Source: Kumtagia sp963829135 (GTDB lineage: Bacteria > Pseudomonadota > Alphaproteobacteria > Rhizobiales > Rhizobiaceae). From it: a stretch of 64,000 bases of DNA. Under the pieces are notes generated by a model that was not told the origin of the DNA, searched no databases, and saw nothing but the letters and a program-made list of their open reading frames with translations. The stretch's first letter is position 1; every line of letters begins with the position of its first letter. Location of the stretch: the NCBI GenBank assembly GCA_963829135.1, contig CAWHHO010000004.1, positions 248,001-312,000 of the forward strand, given 5' to 3'. Positions 1 through 8,005 of this stretch are shown here, piece after piece. The position numbers and the translations under genes were made by a program.

Positions 1-1
1 T

Positions 2-631
2 CAACTCGGCGCGGCTGCGTTGACTTTGGCGCTGATCGTCGGGACCGCGCTGGGCATCATCGCCGCACTCAACCAGAACAAGGTTGCGGACTACGCAGTG
101 ATCGCCACAGCGACCGCAGGCAGCACAATCCCGACCTTCGTTGTCGCGCCGATCATCCAGCTGCTGTTCGGATTGACTTGGATGCTGCTGCCGATCGGCG
201 GTTGGGGCGACGGCGCCCTGGTCAACAAGATCGGTCCGGTCATCACGTTGTCGCTGCCGCAGATTGCAATCGTGGCGCGGCTTATGCGTGGGGCGATGAT
301 CGAGTCCTTGCGATCGCATCACATTCGCACCGCGAGGGCGTTGGGTCTGTCAGAATGGTCGGTTGTCGTGCGCCACGCCTTGCGCGGCGCTGTCTTGCCC
401 ATCGTCTCTTACGCGGGTCCGGCCGCGGCAGCGTTGCTGACCGGGTCGATCATCGTCGAAACCATATTCTCGATTCCCGGTGTCGGACGGTATTTCGTCG
501 ATGCTGCACTCAATCGCGACTACACGCTGGTGATGGGTACGGTCGTGGTCGTCGCGATCTTCACCATCGTCTTCAACCTCATCGTCGATATCCTCTACGC
601 CGTTGTAGACCCTCGGGTGCGCTATGACTGA
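2..631 (+). CDS. Oligopeptide/dipeptide ABC transporter permease, OppB/DppB type (5' partial)
   Basis: The reading frame is open from base 2, so the N-terminus lies outside the window; about 209 residues are present. The protein is very hydrophobic and carries the binding-protein-dependent permease signature around the loop reading ARALGLSEWSVVVRHALRGA, the EAA-type loop that contacts the ATPase. The C-terminus ends DPRVRYD, typical of DppB/OppB. It would form the membrane channel together with the next permease. The stop overlaps the start of the following gene by 8 bases, so the two are translationally coupled in one operon. The substrate (peptide, or another solute such as a glycoside) cannot be decided from sequence. 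Confidence 0.9.
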   Translation, partial: QLGAAALTLALIVGTALGIIAALNQNKVADYAVIATATAGSTIPTFVVAPIIQLLFGLTWMLLPIGGWGDGALVNKIGPVITLSLPQIAIVARLMRGAMIESLRSHHIRTARALGLSEWSVVVRHALRGAVLPIVSYAGPAAAALLTGSIIVETIFSIPGVGRYFVDAALNRDYTLVMGTVVVVAIFTIVFNLIVDILYAVVDPRVRYD

Positions 632-1742
632 GGCGGTTGTCGCGCATACGGTTGTGGGACGCTCGTTCTGGGGCGATGCGTGGGCGCGTTTGAAGGCCAA
701 TCGCGCCGCAATGGTCAGCCTTATCTATCTCGTGCTGATAGCGATCGTCTGCATTGCCGGACCGTGGTTCGTGCCGCATCAGTACACGACCATCTATCCG
801 GACTATGTCCGAACGCCGCCCAGCCTCTCGCCCTATCCACAGGCGCAGATGATCGAGACCGCGATGGGCGATGCCTTGAAGCGCATGCGCGTCGATCTGA
901 AGGAATGGCGGCAGGAGGGCGAGCGCGTTTACGTGACCGTGACCAGTTCGCGCGAGATCGACGACCGAAACACGCGATATATCGATCGCTCCGACACGTT
1001 TGATGACACAAAGGTCGAGGACAAGGCGCCCGACGGCAAGTCGATGACGATGAGCGCATCCGTCAAGCAGCAATACTTCCTGTTTGGCACTGACAACACG
1101 GGCCGCGATCTCCTGTCTCGCACGCTGATGGGCGGGCGCATATCGTTGGCGATCGGGCTGCTTGCCGGCGTTGTGGCGGTGGTGATTGGCGTGCTTTACG
1201 GCGCTGCCGCAGGGTTCCTCGGCGGCCGCACCGACGAGATCATGATGCGCATCGTCGATGTACTCTATTCGCTGCCCTTCATCTTCTTCGTCATCATGCT
1301 GGTCGTGTTCTTCGGCCGCAATTTCGTGCTGATGTTCCTCGCCGTCGGCGCCGTTCTATGGCTCGACATGGCCCGTATCGTTCGCGGCCAGGCGCTGTCG
1401 ATCCGCCGGCAGGAATATGTGCAGGCGGCGGAAGCGCTGGGCGTCGGCCGGACAGGCATTCTGAAGCGCCATATCGTTCCCAACCTGCTCGGCGTCGTGG
1501 TCATCTACATGACACTGCTGGTTCCGCAGGTCATCATCCTGGAGAGCTTCCTTTCGTTTCTCGGCCTCGGCGTACAGGAGCCGATGACGAGCTGGGGCGT
1601 CTTGATTTCGGCGGGCGCGAAAAACATCGGGTCCGCCAACTGGCTGCTGATGTTCCCCGCACTGTTCCTCGTATCGACCTTGTTCGCGCTGAATTTTGTC
1701 GGCGACGGTTTGCGCGATGCGCTCGATCCAAAGGATCGCTGA
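624..1742 (+). CDS. Oligopeptide/dipeptide ABC transporter permease, OppC/DppC type
   Basis: A 372-residue inner-membrane permease with an N-terminal helix followed by a long periplasmic insert (roughly residues 55-155), then the conserved core beginning FGTDNTGRDLLSRTLMGGR, which is the OppC/DppC hallmark. The EAA loop reads QAAEALGVGRTGILKRHIVPN. The C-terminus (GDGLRDALDPKDR) is canonical for the family. The periplasmic insert makes it longer than the usual roughly 300-residue DppC. It overlaps the upstream permease by 8 bases and ends 2 bases before the ATPase gene, so all three are one operon. Confidence 0.93.
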   Translation: MTEAVVAHTVVGRSFWGDAWARLKANRAAMVSLIYLVLIAIVCIAGPWFVPHQYTTIYPDYVRTPPSLSPYPQAQMIETAMGDALKRMRVDLKEWRQEGERVYVTVTSSREIDDRNTRYIDRSDTFDDTKVEDKAPDGKSMTMSASVKQQYFLFGTDNTGRDLLSRTLMGGRISLAIGLLAGVVAVVIGVLYGAAAGFLGGRTDEIMMRIVDVLYSLPFIFFVIMLVVFFGRNFVLMFLAVGAVLWLDMARIVRGQALSIRRQEYVQAAEALGVGRTGILKRHIVPNLLGVVVIYMTLLVPQVIILESFLSFLGLGVQEPMTSWGVLISAGAKNIGSANWLLMFPALFLVSTLFALNFVGDGLRDALDPKDR

Positions 1743-1744
1743 CG

Positions 1745-3361
1745 ATGGCTGAGGGCGATCCCATCCTCGACGTAAGAGACCTGCATGTCCGGTTCACCAC
1801 GCTGGATGGTGTCGTGGAAGCCGTGAAGGGCATCAATGTTCACGTCGATGCCGGCGAGACGGTGGCCATTGTCGGGGAATCCGGCTCCGGCAAGAGCCAG
1901 ACGATGATGGCCGCGATGAACCTGCTGGCTTCCAATGGTTCGGCCACCGGCGTGGTGGATTATCGGGGCCGCAATCTGCTCGGCCTGACCAAGCATGAAC
2001 TGAACCAGGTGCGCGGCTCGAAGATCAGCATGATCTTCCAGGAGCCCATGACCTCCCTCGACCCGCTCTATTCAATCGGCAGCCAGATCATGGAGCCGAT
2101 TCGGCGGCATCGCGGCCTAAGTGGGGCGCAGGCCAAGACCGAGGCGCTGCGGCTGCTGAACCTGGTGCACATCCCCGATCCGGAGCGGCGGTTTAAATCC
2201 TATCCGTATGAGATGTCAGGCGGCCAGCGACAGCGCGTCATGATCGCCATGGCGCTCGCCAACAATCCCGATATCCTGATCGCCGACGAGCCGACGACGG
2301 CACTTGATGTCACCGTGCAGGCGCAGATCCTGACCCTGCTTGCCGAGCTGCAGGAGAAGCTGGGCATGGCGATCGTCTTCATCACCCACGATCTCGGCAT
2401 CGTCCGGCGCATAGCCGACCGCGTGTATGTGATGCGCGCTGGCGAAGTGATGGAAACCGGCGAGACGGAGGCGATTTTCGCGACACCACGGCACGACTAC
2501 ACCAAGATGCTGCTCGCCGCCGAGCCGACGGGCCATAAGGAGCCACCGCCGGCCGGCGCGCCGGTCATGCTTGAGGGCCGAAACGTCGAGGTGACGTTCA
2601 AAGTCGGCGGCGGCTTCTTCGGCGGCAATCCGATGATGCTGCGCGCGGTCGATCGGGTGAGCGTGGCGCTGAAACAGCAGCAGACGATCGGTATCGTCGG
2701 CGAATCCGGCTCGGGCAAGTCGACGCTCGGGCGCGCGCTCTTGCGGCTGCTGCCAAGCGAGGGGGCAATCCGCTTTGGCGCGCGCGATATTGCGACGGCG
2801 GACCGCGAAGAGATGCGTCCGCTGCGGCGCGAACTGCAACTGGTGTTCCAGGACCCGTTCGGATCGCTGTCGCCGCGCATGACGGTCGGCCAGATCGTTA
2901 CCGAGGGCCTTCTCGTGCACGAGCCGTCGCTTTCGAAGGCCGGACGCGACAAGCGGGCGATCGAAGCGTTGCTTGAGGTGGGTCTCGATCCTGGAACGCG
3001 CAACCGCTATCCGCACGAATTTTCCGGCGGCCAGCGCCAGCGCATCGCAATTGCCCGGGCGATCATCCTGAAACCCAAGGTGGTGGTGCTCGACGAACCG
3101 ACATCCGCGCTGGACCGCTCGGTACAGAAGCAGATCGTCGAACTTCTGCGCGACCTGCAGAGGGCGCACCAGCTCTCCTATCTGTTCATCAGCCATGATC
3201 TGTCGGTGGTGCGGGCAATGGCCGACTACATCATCGTCATGCGTCAGGGCAAAATCGTTGAACAAGGCGAGACTGCAGATATCTTCGATCATCCGCGCGA
3301 AGAGTACACGAAAACCCTGATGGCAGCCGCCGTCGACGATACGCGCTTTCGCGCTGCATAG
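1745..3361 (+). CDS. Dual ATPase subunit of oligopeptide ABC transporter (OppD-OppF fusion)
   Basis: A 538-residue protein with two complete ABC ATPase domains. The N-terminal domain has Walker A GESGSGKSQ, signature SGGQRQR and Walker B ILIADEPTTALD. The C-terminal domain has GESGSGKST, SGGQRQR and VVLDEPTSALD. It therefore replaces separate OppD and OppF subunits, as in GsiA/YejF-type proteins. The frame is open far upstream, but the ATG at 1745, immediately after the permease stop, gives the conserved start MAEGDPILDVRDLHVRF and fits operon spacing. It energises uptake by the two preceding permeases. A terminator-like hairpin follows 15 bases after the stop. Confidence 0.95.
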   Translation: MAEGDPILDVRDLHVRFTTLDGVVEAVKGINVHVDAGETVAIVGESGSGKSQTMMAAMNLLASNGSATGVVDYRGRNLLGLTKHELNQVRGSKISMIFQEPMTSLDPLYSIGSQIMEPIRRHRGLSGAQAKTEALRLLNLVHIPDPERRFKSYPYEMSGGQRQRVMIAMALANNPDILIADEPTTALDVTVQAQILTLLAELQEKLGMAIVFITHDLGIVRRIADRVYVMRAGEVMETGETEAIFATPRHDYTKMLLAAEPTGHKEPPPAGAPVMLEGRNVEVTFKVGGGFFGGNPMMLRAVDRVSVALKQQQTIGIVGESGSGKSTLGRALLRLLPSEGAIRFGARDIATADREEMRPLRRELQLVFQDPFGSLSPRMTVGQIVTEGLLVHEPSLSKAGRDKRAIEALLEVGLDPGTRNRYPHEFSGGQRQRIAIARAIILKPKVVVLDEPTSALDRSVQKQIVELLRDLQRAHQLSYLFISHDLSVVRAMADYIIVMRQGKIVEQGETADIFDHPREEYTKTLMAAAVDDTRFRAA

Positions 3362-3375
3362 CGCTTAAGAAAATT

Positions 3376-3407
3376 GAGACCCGGCATGGGGCATTTCGCC
3401 GGGTCTC
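3376..3407 (+). terminator. Hairpin after the oligopeptide transporter operon
   Basis: GAGACCCGGC (3376-3385) pairs perfectly with GCCGGGTCTC (3398-3407) across a 12-base loop. It lies just behind the stop of the ATPase gene. There is no clear U-tract after it, so it is either a weak intrinsic terminator or a 3'-end stabilising hairpin. Confidence 0.55.
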
Positions 3408-3600
3408 GAAGGCATATCCATCTGGAGCCTCGACACTACAAAGGGCATGTAACGGCACCGTGCCGCGCACCATTAAATTGTAACCAGGTTTCGACCGCGC
3501 TGTCTGACCGGAAGCCCTGTTGTTGCGACGTGGGGACGGAACGTTAAGTTGTACTGGACGTTAGGACAAATGCATAAACCTAGAGAGGGATTTGTAACGT

Positions 3601-3856
3601 ATGAGAAAGATGTTGATCCTCCTGGCCGTATGTGGCAGGTGTCACTGGCTGCACCAATACTGAAAAGGGCGCTGTTGTTGGCGGTGCCGGCGGCGCTGCC
3701 ATCGGCGCCGCGGTTTCCGGTGATGCCGGCGGTGCAATCATAGGCGGTATTGCGGGCGCCACGGCCGGCGCATTGATCGGCAACGCGACCGAGCCTGGCT
3801 ATTGCGTCTATCGGGAACGCCGCTATCCGCACCGCAAATACCAAGCGCCTTGCTGA
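3601..3856 (+). CDS. Small glycine-zipper lipoprotein, frameshifted in the signal peptide
   Basis: A good ribosome binding site (GAGAGGGA, 3583-3590) precedes ATG 3601, which reads MRKMLILLAV, a typical signal-peptide start. The continuation is in the next frame: VAGVTGC (lipobox with the lipidated Cys) followed by a glycine-zipper stretch, AAIGAAV..GGAIIGGIAGATAGALIG, and a basic Tyr/Arg-rich tail. One surplus base near 3631 separates the two parts; removing it gives an 84-residue lipoprotein of the YMGG/glycine-zipper type common in rhizobia. Such proteins are thought to sit in the outer envelope, with unknown function. Without the shift correction the only open frame would begin at GTG 3632 and lack the signal peptide. 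Confidence 0.7.
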
Positions 3857-3875
3857 TAGTCTTCGCAGAACGTCT

Positions 3876-3911
3876 AAACCGCCCGCGCTCAAAGCGCGGG
3901 CGGTTTGGTTT
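3876..3911 (+). terminator. Strong intrinsic terminator after the lipoprotein gene
   Basis: AAACCGCCCGCGCT (3876-3889) and AGCGCGGGCGGTTT (3893-3906) form a perfect 14-bp stem with a 3-base loop, followed by GGTTT. It has A-tract and T-tract flanks on both strands, so it could serve the lipoprotein gene and also the convergent DUF1127 gene. Confidence 0.85.
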
Positions 3912-3935
3912 ATGCCCATTGCCGAGTCGGTAGAC

Positions 3936-4088
3936 TTATCCGATCAGCGCGGATTTCTGACGCGCAAGGGTGCGGATATTCTCACGCTTGATGCCGAGGT
4001 CTTCCAGGTTGCGGTCGGTGCAGCGGCTGAGTTCGCTGACGGTCTGGAAGTAGGTCGTCCACTGACGATATTTCTGGCGAAGGTTCAT
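3936..4088 (-). CDS. DUF1127 (YjiS-like) small protein
   Basis: A 50-residue protein starting at ATG 4088: MNLRQKYRQW, then a basic/aromatic helix and the DUF1127 core ELSRCTDRNLEDLGIKRENI. The Arg-rich region with ..D.GI.R..I is the family signature. DUF1127 proteins are short, abundant in rhizobia, and in some species act in phosphate or carbon metabolism and RNA binding; no specific role is deducible here. The open frame extends upstream to 4376 through the tRNA region, which is implausible, so the short start is preferred. It converges on the lipoprotein gene and shares its bidirectional terminator. Confidence 0.82.
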   Translation of the reverse strand: MNLRQKYRQWTTYFQTVSELSRCTDRNLEDLGIKRENIRTLARQKSALIG

Positions 4089-4348
4089 GTCCGTATGCCC
4101 CGTATGTAACTCCTCCGCGATCGGCAACATACTGCAATCGGGGATGGGAGCTAGGGCTTTTGCTGCATAGCAGCATTGAATTTTGTGCAGTGCAAATTCG
4201 TGCACAAAAAAGCGGCATCGTCTGGGAGATGCAGACCTTCGAACCGGTCTGGAACTCACATAGCGGATGTTTGTCAGTCCGGCAGGGAAGCGCTGCTTTG
4301 CCGCTTGCGGCTTTGTGATGCGGCGGCTATAAGCCCGCGGTCTGGTCA

Positions 4349-4425
4349 CGGAGTGTAGCGCAGTCTGGTAGCGCACGTCGTTCGGGACGACGGGGTCGCA
4401 GGTTCAAATCCTGCCACTCCGACCA
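4349..4425 (+). tRNA. tRNA-Pro (anticodon CGG)
   Basis: A complete 77-base cloverleaf. Acceptor CGGAGTG pairs with CACTCCG, followed by an encoded ACCA tail at 4422-4425. The D-arm is GCGC..GCGC. The anticodon stem CGTCG/CGACG holds loop TTCGGGA, giving anticodon CGG with G37 as expected for proline. The T-arm is GCAGG-TTCAAAT-CCTGC. It lies between conserved core genes and an accessory stretch, so its 3' end is a candidate integration target. Confidence 0.95.
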
Positions 4426-4667
4426 GAAATATCAAATAGTGAGTGGCTTCGCGCGTATTGCTTTAGCTTCTCAGCTGTTGAAAATCAGCGTTGCAACCAC
4501 GCGAAAGCGCAGACCGTTCGGTGCCCAGTTGCGCTCCGATTTCGATGAACCTCAACATTAAGCTTGTCGTCCGCTGTAAGCTTGCTAGTCTGCATCGCGA
4601 TGCACCTGCTTGATGCAGCTTTGCTGTGTCAAGGCGGCCAAGCGGATTGCCAGGAGGAGCTGCAGTC

Positions 4668-4952
4668 ATGGCGCAGTTCACAGTAAGCTTGAAAACTGTT
4701 GATCTTCGGAAGGCCGAGTTGCAGCCGGTCGAGGGCGAGGATGTTAAAACACTGCAGGCATTGCTCAATATCTTCCTGACAGCCGGTGACGTTGGCGACG
4801 ACGGAACCCCGACCCTGCCACTGACCTTGGACGGGATAGGGGGCGCGGCCACCAAGCAGGCGGCGCTGAGCTTCCAGACGGCTGCACACCTTGCAGTGGA
4901 CGGTGTCGTCGGCCCGCTGACGTGGCGAAAGCTCATCGAGCAGGATTTCTGA
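4668..4952 (+). CDS. Peptidoglycan-binding-domain protein, single repeat
   Basis: A 94-residue protein starting at ATG 4668 behind AGGAGGAG (4652-4659). Residues about 20-90 form one PG_binding_1-type repeat (GEDVKTLQALLN ... LDGIGGAATKQAALSFQ ... LAVDGVVGPLTWRKL). There is no signal peptide or membrane segment, so it is predicted cytoplasmic unless exported another way. Two further proteins with the same repeat follow within 1.8 kb. These repeats bind peptidoglycan in lytic enzymes, but no catalytic domain is present here. The biological role is unknown. Confidence 0.72.
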   Translation: MAQFTVSLKTVDLRKAELQPVEGEDVKTLQALLNIFLTAGDVGDDGTPTLPLTLDGIGGAATKQAALSFQTAAHLAVDGVVGPLTWRKLIEQDF

Positions 4953-5073
4953 CAGGGCGTTTCCTTTCGGATCAAGACTTTGCGCGCGTCTCGTTCATTG
5001 TAGATTTCAGACGCGGGTCATTTCTAGGAATGACATTGCGAGGCCTTCGAGCAAGAGCGAGGGTAGCATCGAT

Positions 5074-5538
5074 ATGCCAAAGACCATAAGGCTGGGCGAA
5101 ACTGGCGAAGACGTAAAGCGACTTCAACGCGTATTCGCCCGGATGAAGATCCTTGCGCCTGAAAATGTTGACGGCGTTTTTGGAACCCAGACCGACCTTG
5201 TCGTCAGGGACTTCCAACAGTCGAATGGGCTCGTGGTGGACGGCGTTGTGGGTCCCATCACATGGAGTCACGTGAACCCATACCGTGAAGCATCACCTCA
5301 GCTCGAGGCCGGATCGCTCGGACCAGTGGTGGCTAAACTCCAAGGCGTGCTCAAGATCGGCTTCGGTTACACCGGTGCGATCGACGGGATATTCGGTCCA
5401 GCTACCGAAGCTGTGGTGCGTCAGTATCAAGCCGATTCCGGGCTCGCGGTGACCGGCATCATGGATGAGCGGACCTGGATGGCACCCGCCGGCGCCGCGG
5501 GGGCGACGCTCGAGAGCCTTTCAGGTTTAGTCCTCTGA
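5074..5538 (+). CDS. Peptidoglycan-binding-domain protein, two repeats
   Basis: A 154-residue protein made of two tandem PG_binding_1 repeats. The first covers about residues 8-68 (GEDVKRLQRVF ... VDGVFGTQTDLVVRDFQ ... VVDGVVGPITW). The second covers about 80-140 (LGPVVAKLQGVL ... IDGIFGPATEAVVRQYQ ... GLAVTGIMDERTW). There is no signal peptide, transmembrane helix or catalytic domain. It is transcribed in the same direction as the preceding single-repeat protein, 121 bases downstream. The repeats are close to those of the neighbouring 363-residue protein, suggesting duplication of one ancestral module. Confidence 0.75.
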   Translation: MPKTIRLGETGEDVKRLQRVFARMKILAPENVDGVFGTQTDLVVRDFQQSNGLVVDGVVGPITWSHVNPYREASPQLEAGSLGPVVAKLQGVLKIGFGYTGAIDGIFGPATEAVVRQYQADSGLAVTGIMDERTWMAPAGAAGATLESLSGLVL

Positions 5539-5599
5539 CCGGTAAGTCGGCCGAAAGCCTCGCACCTCGCGACTGGATAGACCGACAGTCGCGTCAGTT

Positions 5600-6691
5600 C
5601 TAGAAAGACAGCATACCGCTGACCAAGGCCTGCCAGGTGACCGGACCAACGATCCCGTCAACTGCGACGGAAGGAATATCGAGCGACAGCGCCTGCTGAA
5701 AACCGCGCACTGAAGAGTCTGTCACTGGTCCGAATATCCCATCGACCTGCGGCCCATTGCTAGGGTCGCCCGAGAGGTTGCGGAACTGGAATTCCTCCTG
5801 CACACCTTTGACCGCGTCGCCTTGGCTTCCCTTCTTGACCTGCACGACGAGAGCTGCCCACGTGATGGGTCCGACGACCCCGTCGGCCACCAAACCACGG
5901 CTGGTCTGAAACGCTTTCACCGCGGCTTCCGTGCTCGGGCCGAATACGCCGTCGACGACAACATTCTGGCCGCGCGCTCGAAGCAGATATTGCAGTGTCT
6001 TGACGGGATGCTCAAGGGAACTGCTCGTGACCACGGGCCACGGACTGATGTTACCGGCCATGTTCGTACTCCCTAGCGACATTGAACGAAACACGAAGTC
6101 TAAGATCCCTGCTCGGAAGAATACCATCACCGTCAGAGGATCGGCGCCGTCGTGCGTGAAGCCAATATCCACGGTCCGCGCAACGGGCTCACTGATTTCA
6201 ATCTCAGTTCGCAGGGCATCGATATCGATGACGACTACCCCGGTTGTGCCTTGATGGGGCCAAGCCTCGAAAACGAGGCTCATAATGGCCGGCCCAGCAG
6301 GCAACTGGCGCAGCGAAAAATTACAGCCGGCGGTGAACTCCGTGGGGAAGCTCGGAGGCAGTCGCCACCAGATCTGATTCACGCCTGGCCCGGCGCTATA
6401 CGTGCCGTCGAACGCATCCAGCCACGCTTCCGGGGCCGACTGGTAGGGCGTTTGAGGGGTTAGTTGGAACGTCGGGCTGCTAATGAGGGAAGGGGCCGCT
6501 GTAAAGCCGAGATCGGCTAGTCGCTTTGCGCGTGAAGCAGCCGTCAGCGGGATAGCGACCACAGCCGTGTGCATTTTACCGCTTGCAAGGTCGACTGTAT
6601 CGTGGAGCCGATGCTCGATGTTCGGAGCGTCGGGCGGTGTCACCCTTCGCGCCACCGCGACCGCCTCGCCGCTACTCGAGCGTGTGCTCAT
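5600..6691 (-). CDS. Protein with unknown beta-rich N-terminal domain and two peptidoglycan-binding repeats
   Basis: A 363-residue protein starting at ATG 6691 behind an AGGAGG ribosome binding site 6 bases upstream. Residues 1 to about 225 are not recognisable. They are rich in aromatic and beta-type stretches (e.g. NQIWWRLPPSFPTEFTAGC) and lack a signal peptide. The C-terminal third holds two PG_binding_1 repeats (VDGVFGPSTEAAVKAFQ and VDGIFGPVTDSSVRGFQQ, each ending in GxVGPxTW). It faces the two smaller repeat proteins. A cell-wall-targeted effector or phage/tailocin-like origin is conceivable, but nothing in the sequence proves either. Confidence 0.68.
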   Translation of the reverse strand: MSTRSSSGEAVAVARRVTPPDAPNIEHRLHDTVDLASGKMHTAVVAIPLTAASRAKRLADLGFTAAPSLISSPTFQLTPQTPYQSAPEAWLDAFDGTYSAGPGVNQIWWRLPPSFPTEFTAGCNFSLRQLPAGPAIMSLVFEAWPHQGTTGVVVIDIDALRTEIEISEPVARTVDIGFTHDGADPLTVMVFFRAGILDFVFRSMSLGSTNMAGNISPWPVVTSSSLEHPVKTLQYLLRARGQNVVVDGVFGPSTEAAVKAFQTSRGLVADGVVGPITWAALVVQVKKGSQGDAVKGVQEEFQFRNLSGDPSNGPQVDGIFGPVTDSSVRGFQQALSLDIPSVAVDGIVGPVTWQALVSGMLSF

Positions 6692-6931
6692 CGTCGACCT
6701 CCTGCGAGCACGATCTTACGATTTTCAAAGCCGGCGCGAAATCAGGAAGTTCCCTGCACTTTGACGCCAGAACAGGTCCTGACCCTAGGCCCGCAACTCA
6801 GCAAATGATGACGGGTTATTGAGTTTGGATCATCTCACAGGAACGCCTGTGAGGACAAAAGCGGCCGAGTACGCAGCTTTGGGCTAACGCATACCCTGAC
6901 GGTCCAACAACTCGCGAAAGTCCAAGATAGC

Positions 6932-7219
6932 TCAATATTTGTACTGTACGGGCCCATCGGCTTCGGTTCGTACGTCGGTGGGTGGCATGCGGCCCTCGGT
7001 AACGAGCCTGTAGATCTTTGCGATCTCGCTAAGAAGACCTAGCTTTATCAATTCACCAAGCGCCTCGGCTTGATCTGCGATTCCATGTGCCGCTCTCCAC
7101 CCCTCGGCGGCAGCCATCTGTTCGCCATTCAGCGCTACAACGACGTTGTATCGACGTCTCTTTTGGTGATCGTCAGTTATTCCCTTGGTAGCGTCGTCGG
7201 GTAGTTCGCCAAATTCCAC
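6932..7219 (-). CDS. Hypothetical protein, 95 aa
   Basis: Starts at GTG 7219 with AGGGAG about 9 bases upstream. The product is small, soluble and mixed-charge. A basic patch (HQKRRRYNVVVALNGEQ) is followed by a predicted helical stretch (ADQAEALGELIKLGLLSEIAKIY). The beta-strand-then-helices outline with a short basic strand is loosely reminiscent of ribbon-helix-helix regulators, but no firm family match is visible. It stands alone between the peptidoglycan-binding genes and the phytochrome block, and its function is unknown. Confidence 0.5.
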   Translation of the reverse strand: MEFGELPDDATKGITDDHQKRRRYNVVVALNGEQMAAAEGWRAAHGIADQAEALGELIKLGLLSEIAKIYRLVTEGRMPPTDVRTEADGPVQYKY

Positions 7220-7387
7220 GGCGGAGCTCCCTTTTCTAGCGCAAGCGGACCTTTGGTTGTCCTTGTCTTGCTCTGTTTCCTCATTCGTACGGTATCGGCA
7301 AAAAGTGAAACAGGGCTATTTCGGATAATCCGCTACGTAGAAACTCCGTATATCGGGAAAGTTGCGCCGGCGGTGCTGGCAGCGCTT

Positions 7388-8005
7388 CTATTTCATCATG
7401 CGAATCAGATCCGCCAGCCCGCGCGCTTCCATTTTTTCCCTGATCCGGGCCCGGTGGATCTCTATGGTGCGCTGACTTATCCCAAGTTCGTCGGCAATGT
7501 GTTTGTTGGTCATGCCGAGTATCAAGTGATTTAGGACTTCCCGCTCTCTACCTGTGAGCCGCGCTAGTCTTTCTGCTACCACTCCATGAGGGATGCCCAT
7601 TGGAGCGCGGTTGGCGAGACGGTTGCTGGCAACCTCCAGCGCCCCCAGAAGCTGCTCTTCGGAGGCTGGCTTCTCGATGAAGTCGATTGCCCCAGCCTTC
7701 ATAGCCTCGACCGCCCGAGGCACATCGCCATAAGCCGTCAGAATGATGATCGGAACCGTCAACCCCCGGGCCGCAAGTTCCTTCTGTAGCTCGATTCCGT
7801 TGATTCCCGCCATTCGCAGATCGACGAAGGCGCAAAGAGCGAGGTCTGGCTCTGCGCCTTCGAGAAACTCTTCCGCTGAGGAAAAAGCGATGGCGTCAAA
7901 CTTGTGCGCGGACAACAGCGCGCAAAGTGAATTGCGGACCGATCTATCGTCATCAACGATATAAACACGCCGGTTGTCGGACGGATCAGACATCTCGGTG
8001 ACCAT
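7388..8005 (-). CDS. FixJ/NarL-family response regulator paired with the bacteriophytochrome
   Basis: A 205-residue two-domain regulator. The receiver domain (about 12-130) has the acidic pair VDDD, phospho-acceptor Asp62 in FVDLRM, Thr in ILTAY and Lys in FIEKPAS. The LuxR/FixJ-type helix-turn-helix (about 145-205) reads LTGREREVLNHLILGMTNKHIA and ISQRTIEIHRARI. It overlaps the end of the phytochrome kinase gene by 20 bases, so it is almost certainly that kinase's cognate regulator. A second in-frame ATG at 7993 would shorten it by four residues and remove most of the overlap. The DNA target is unknown; control of the adjacent photosynthesis genes is inferred. Confidence 0.9.
   Translation of the reverse strand: MVTEMSDPSDNRRVYIVDDDRSVRNSLCALLSAHKFDAIAFSSAEEFLEGAEPDLALCAFVDLRMAGINGIELQKELAARGLTVPIIILTAYGDVPRAVEAMKAGAIDFIEKPASEEQLLGALEVASNRLANRAPMGIPHGVVAERLARLTGREREVLNHLILGMTNKHIADELGISQRTIEIHRARIREKMEARGLADLIRMMK

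Noticed and set aside
1358..1744. Extended N-terminus of the dual ABC ATPase
   Set aside because: The extension overlaps the upstream permease in another frame, and ATG 1745 gives the conserved ATPase start directly after the permease stop.
2216..3292. A 358-codon minus-strand ORF opposite the dual ABC ATPase
   Set aside because: It mirrors ABC signature sequences in reverse and has no independent support.
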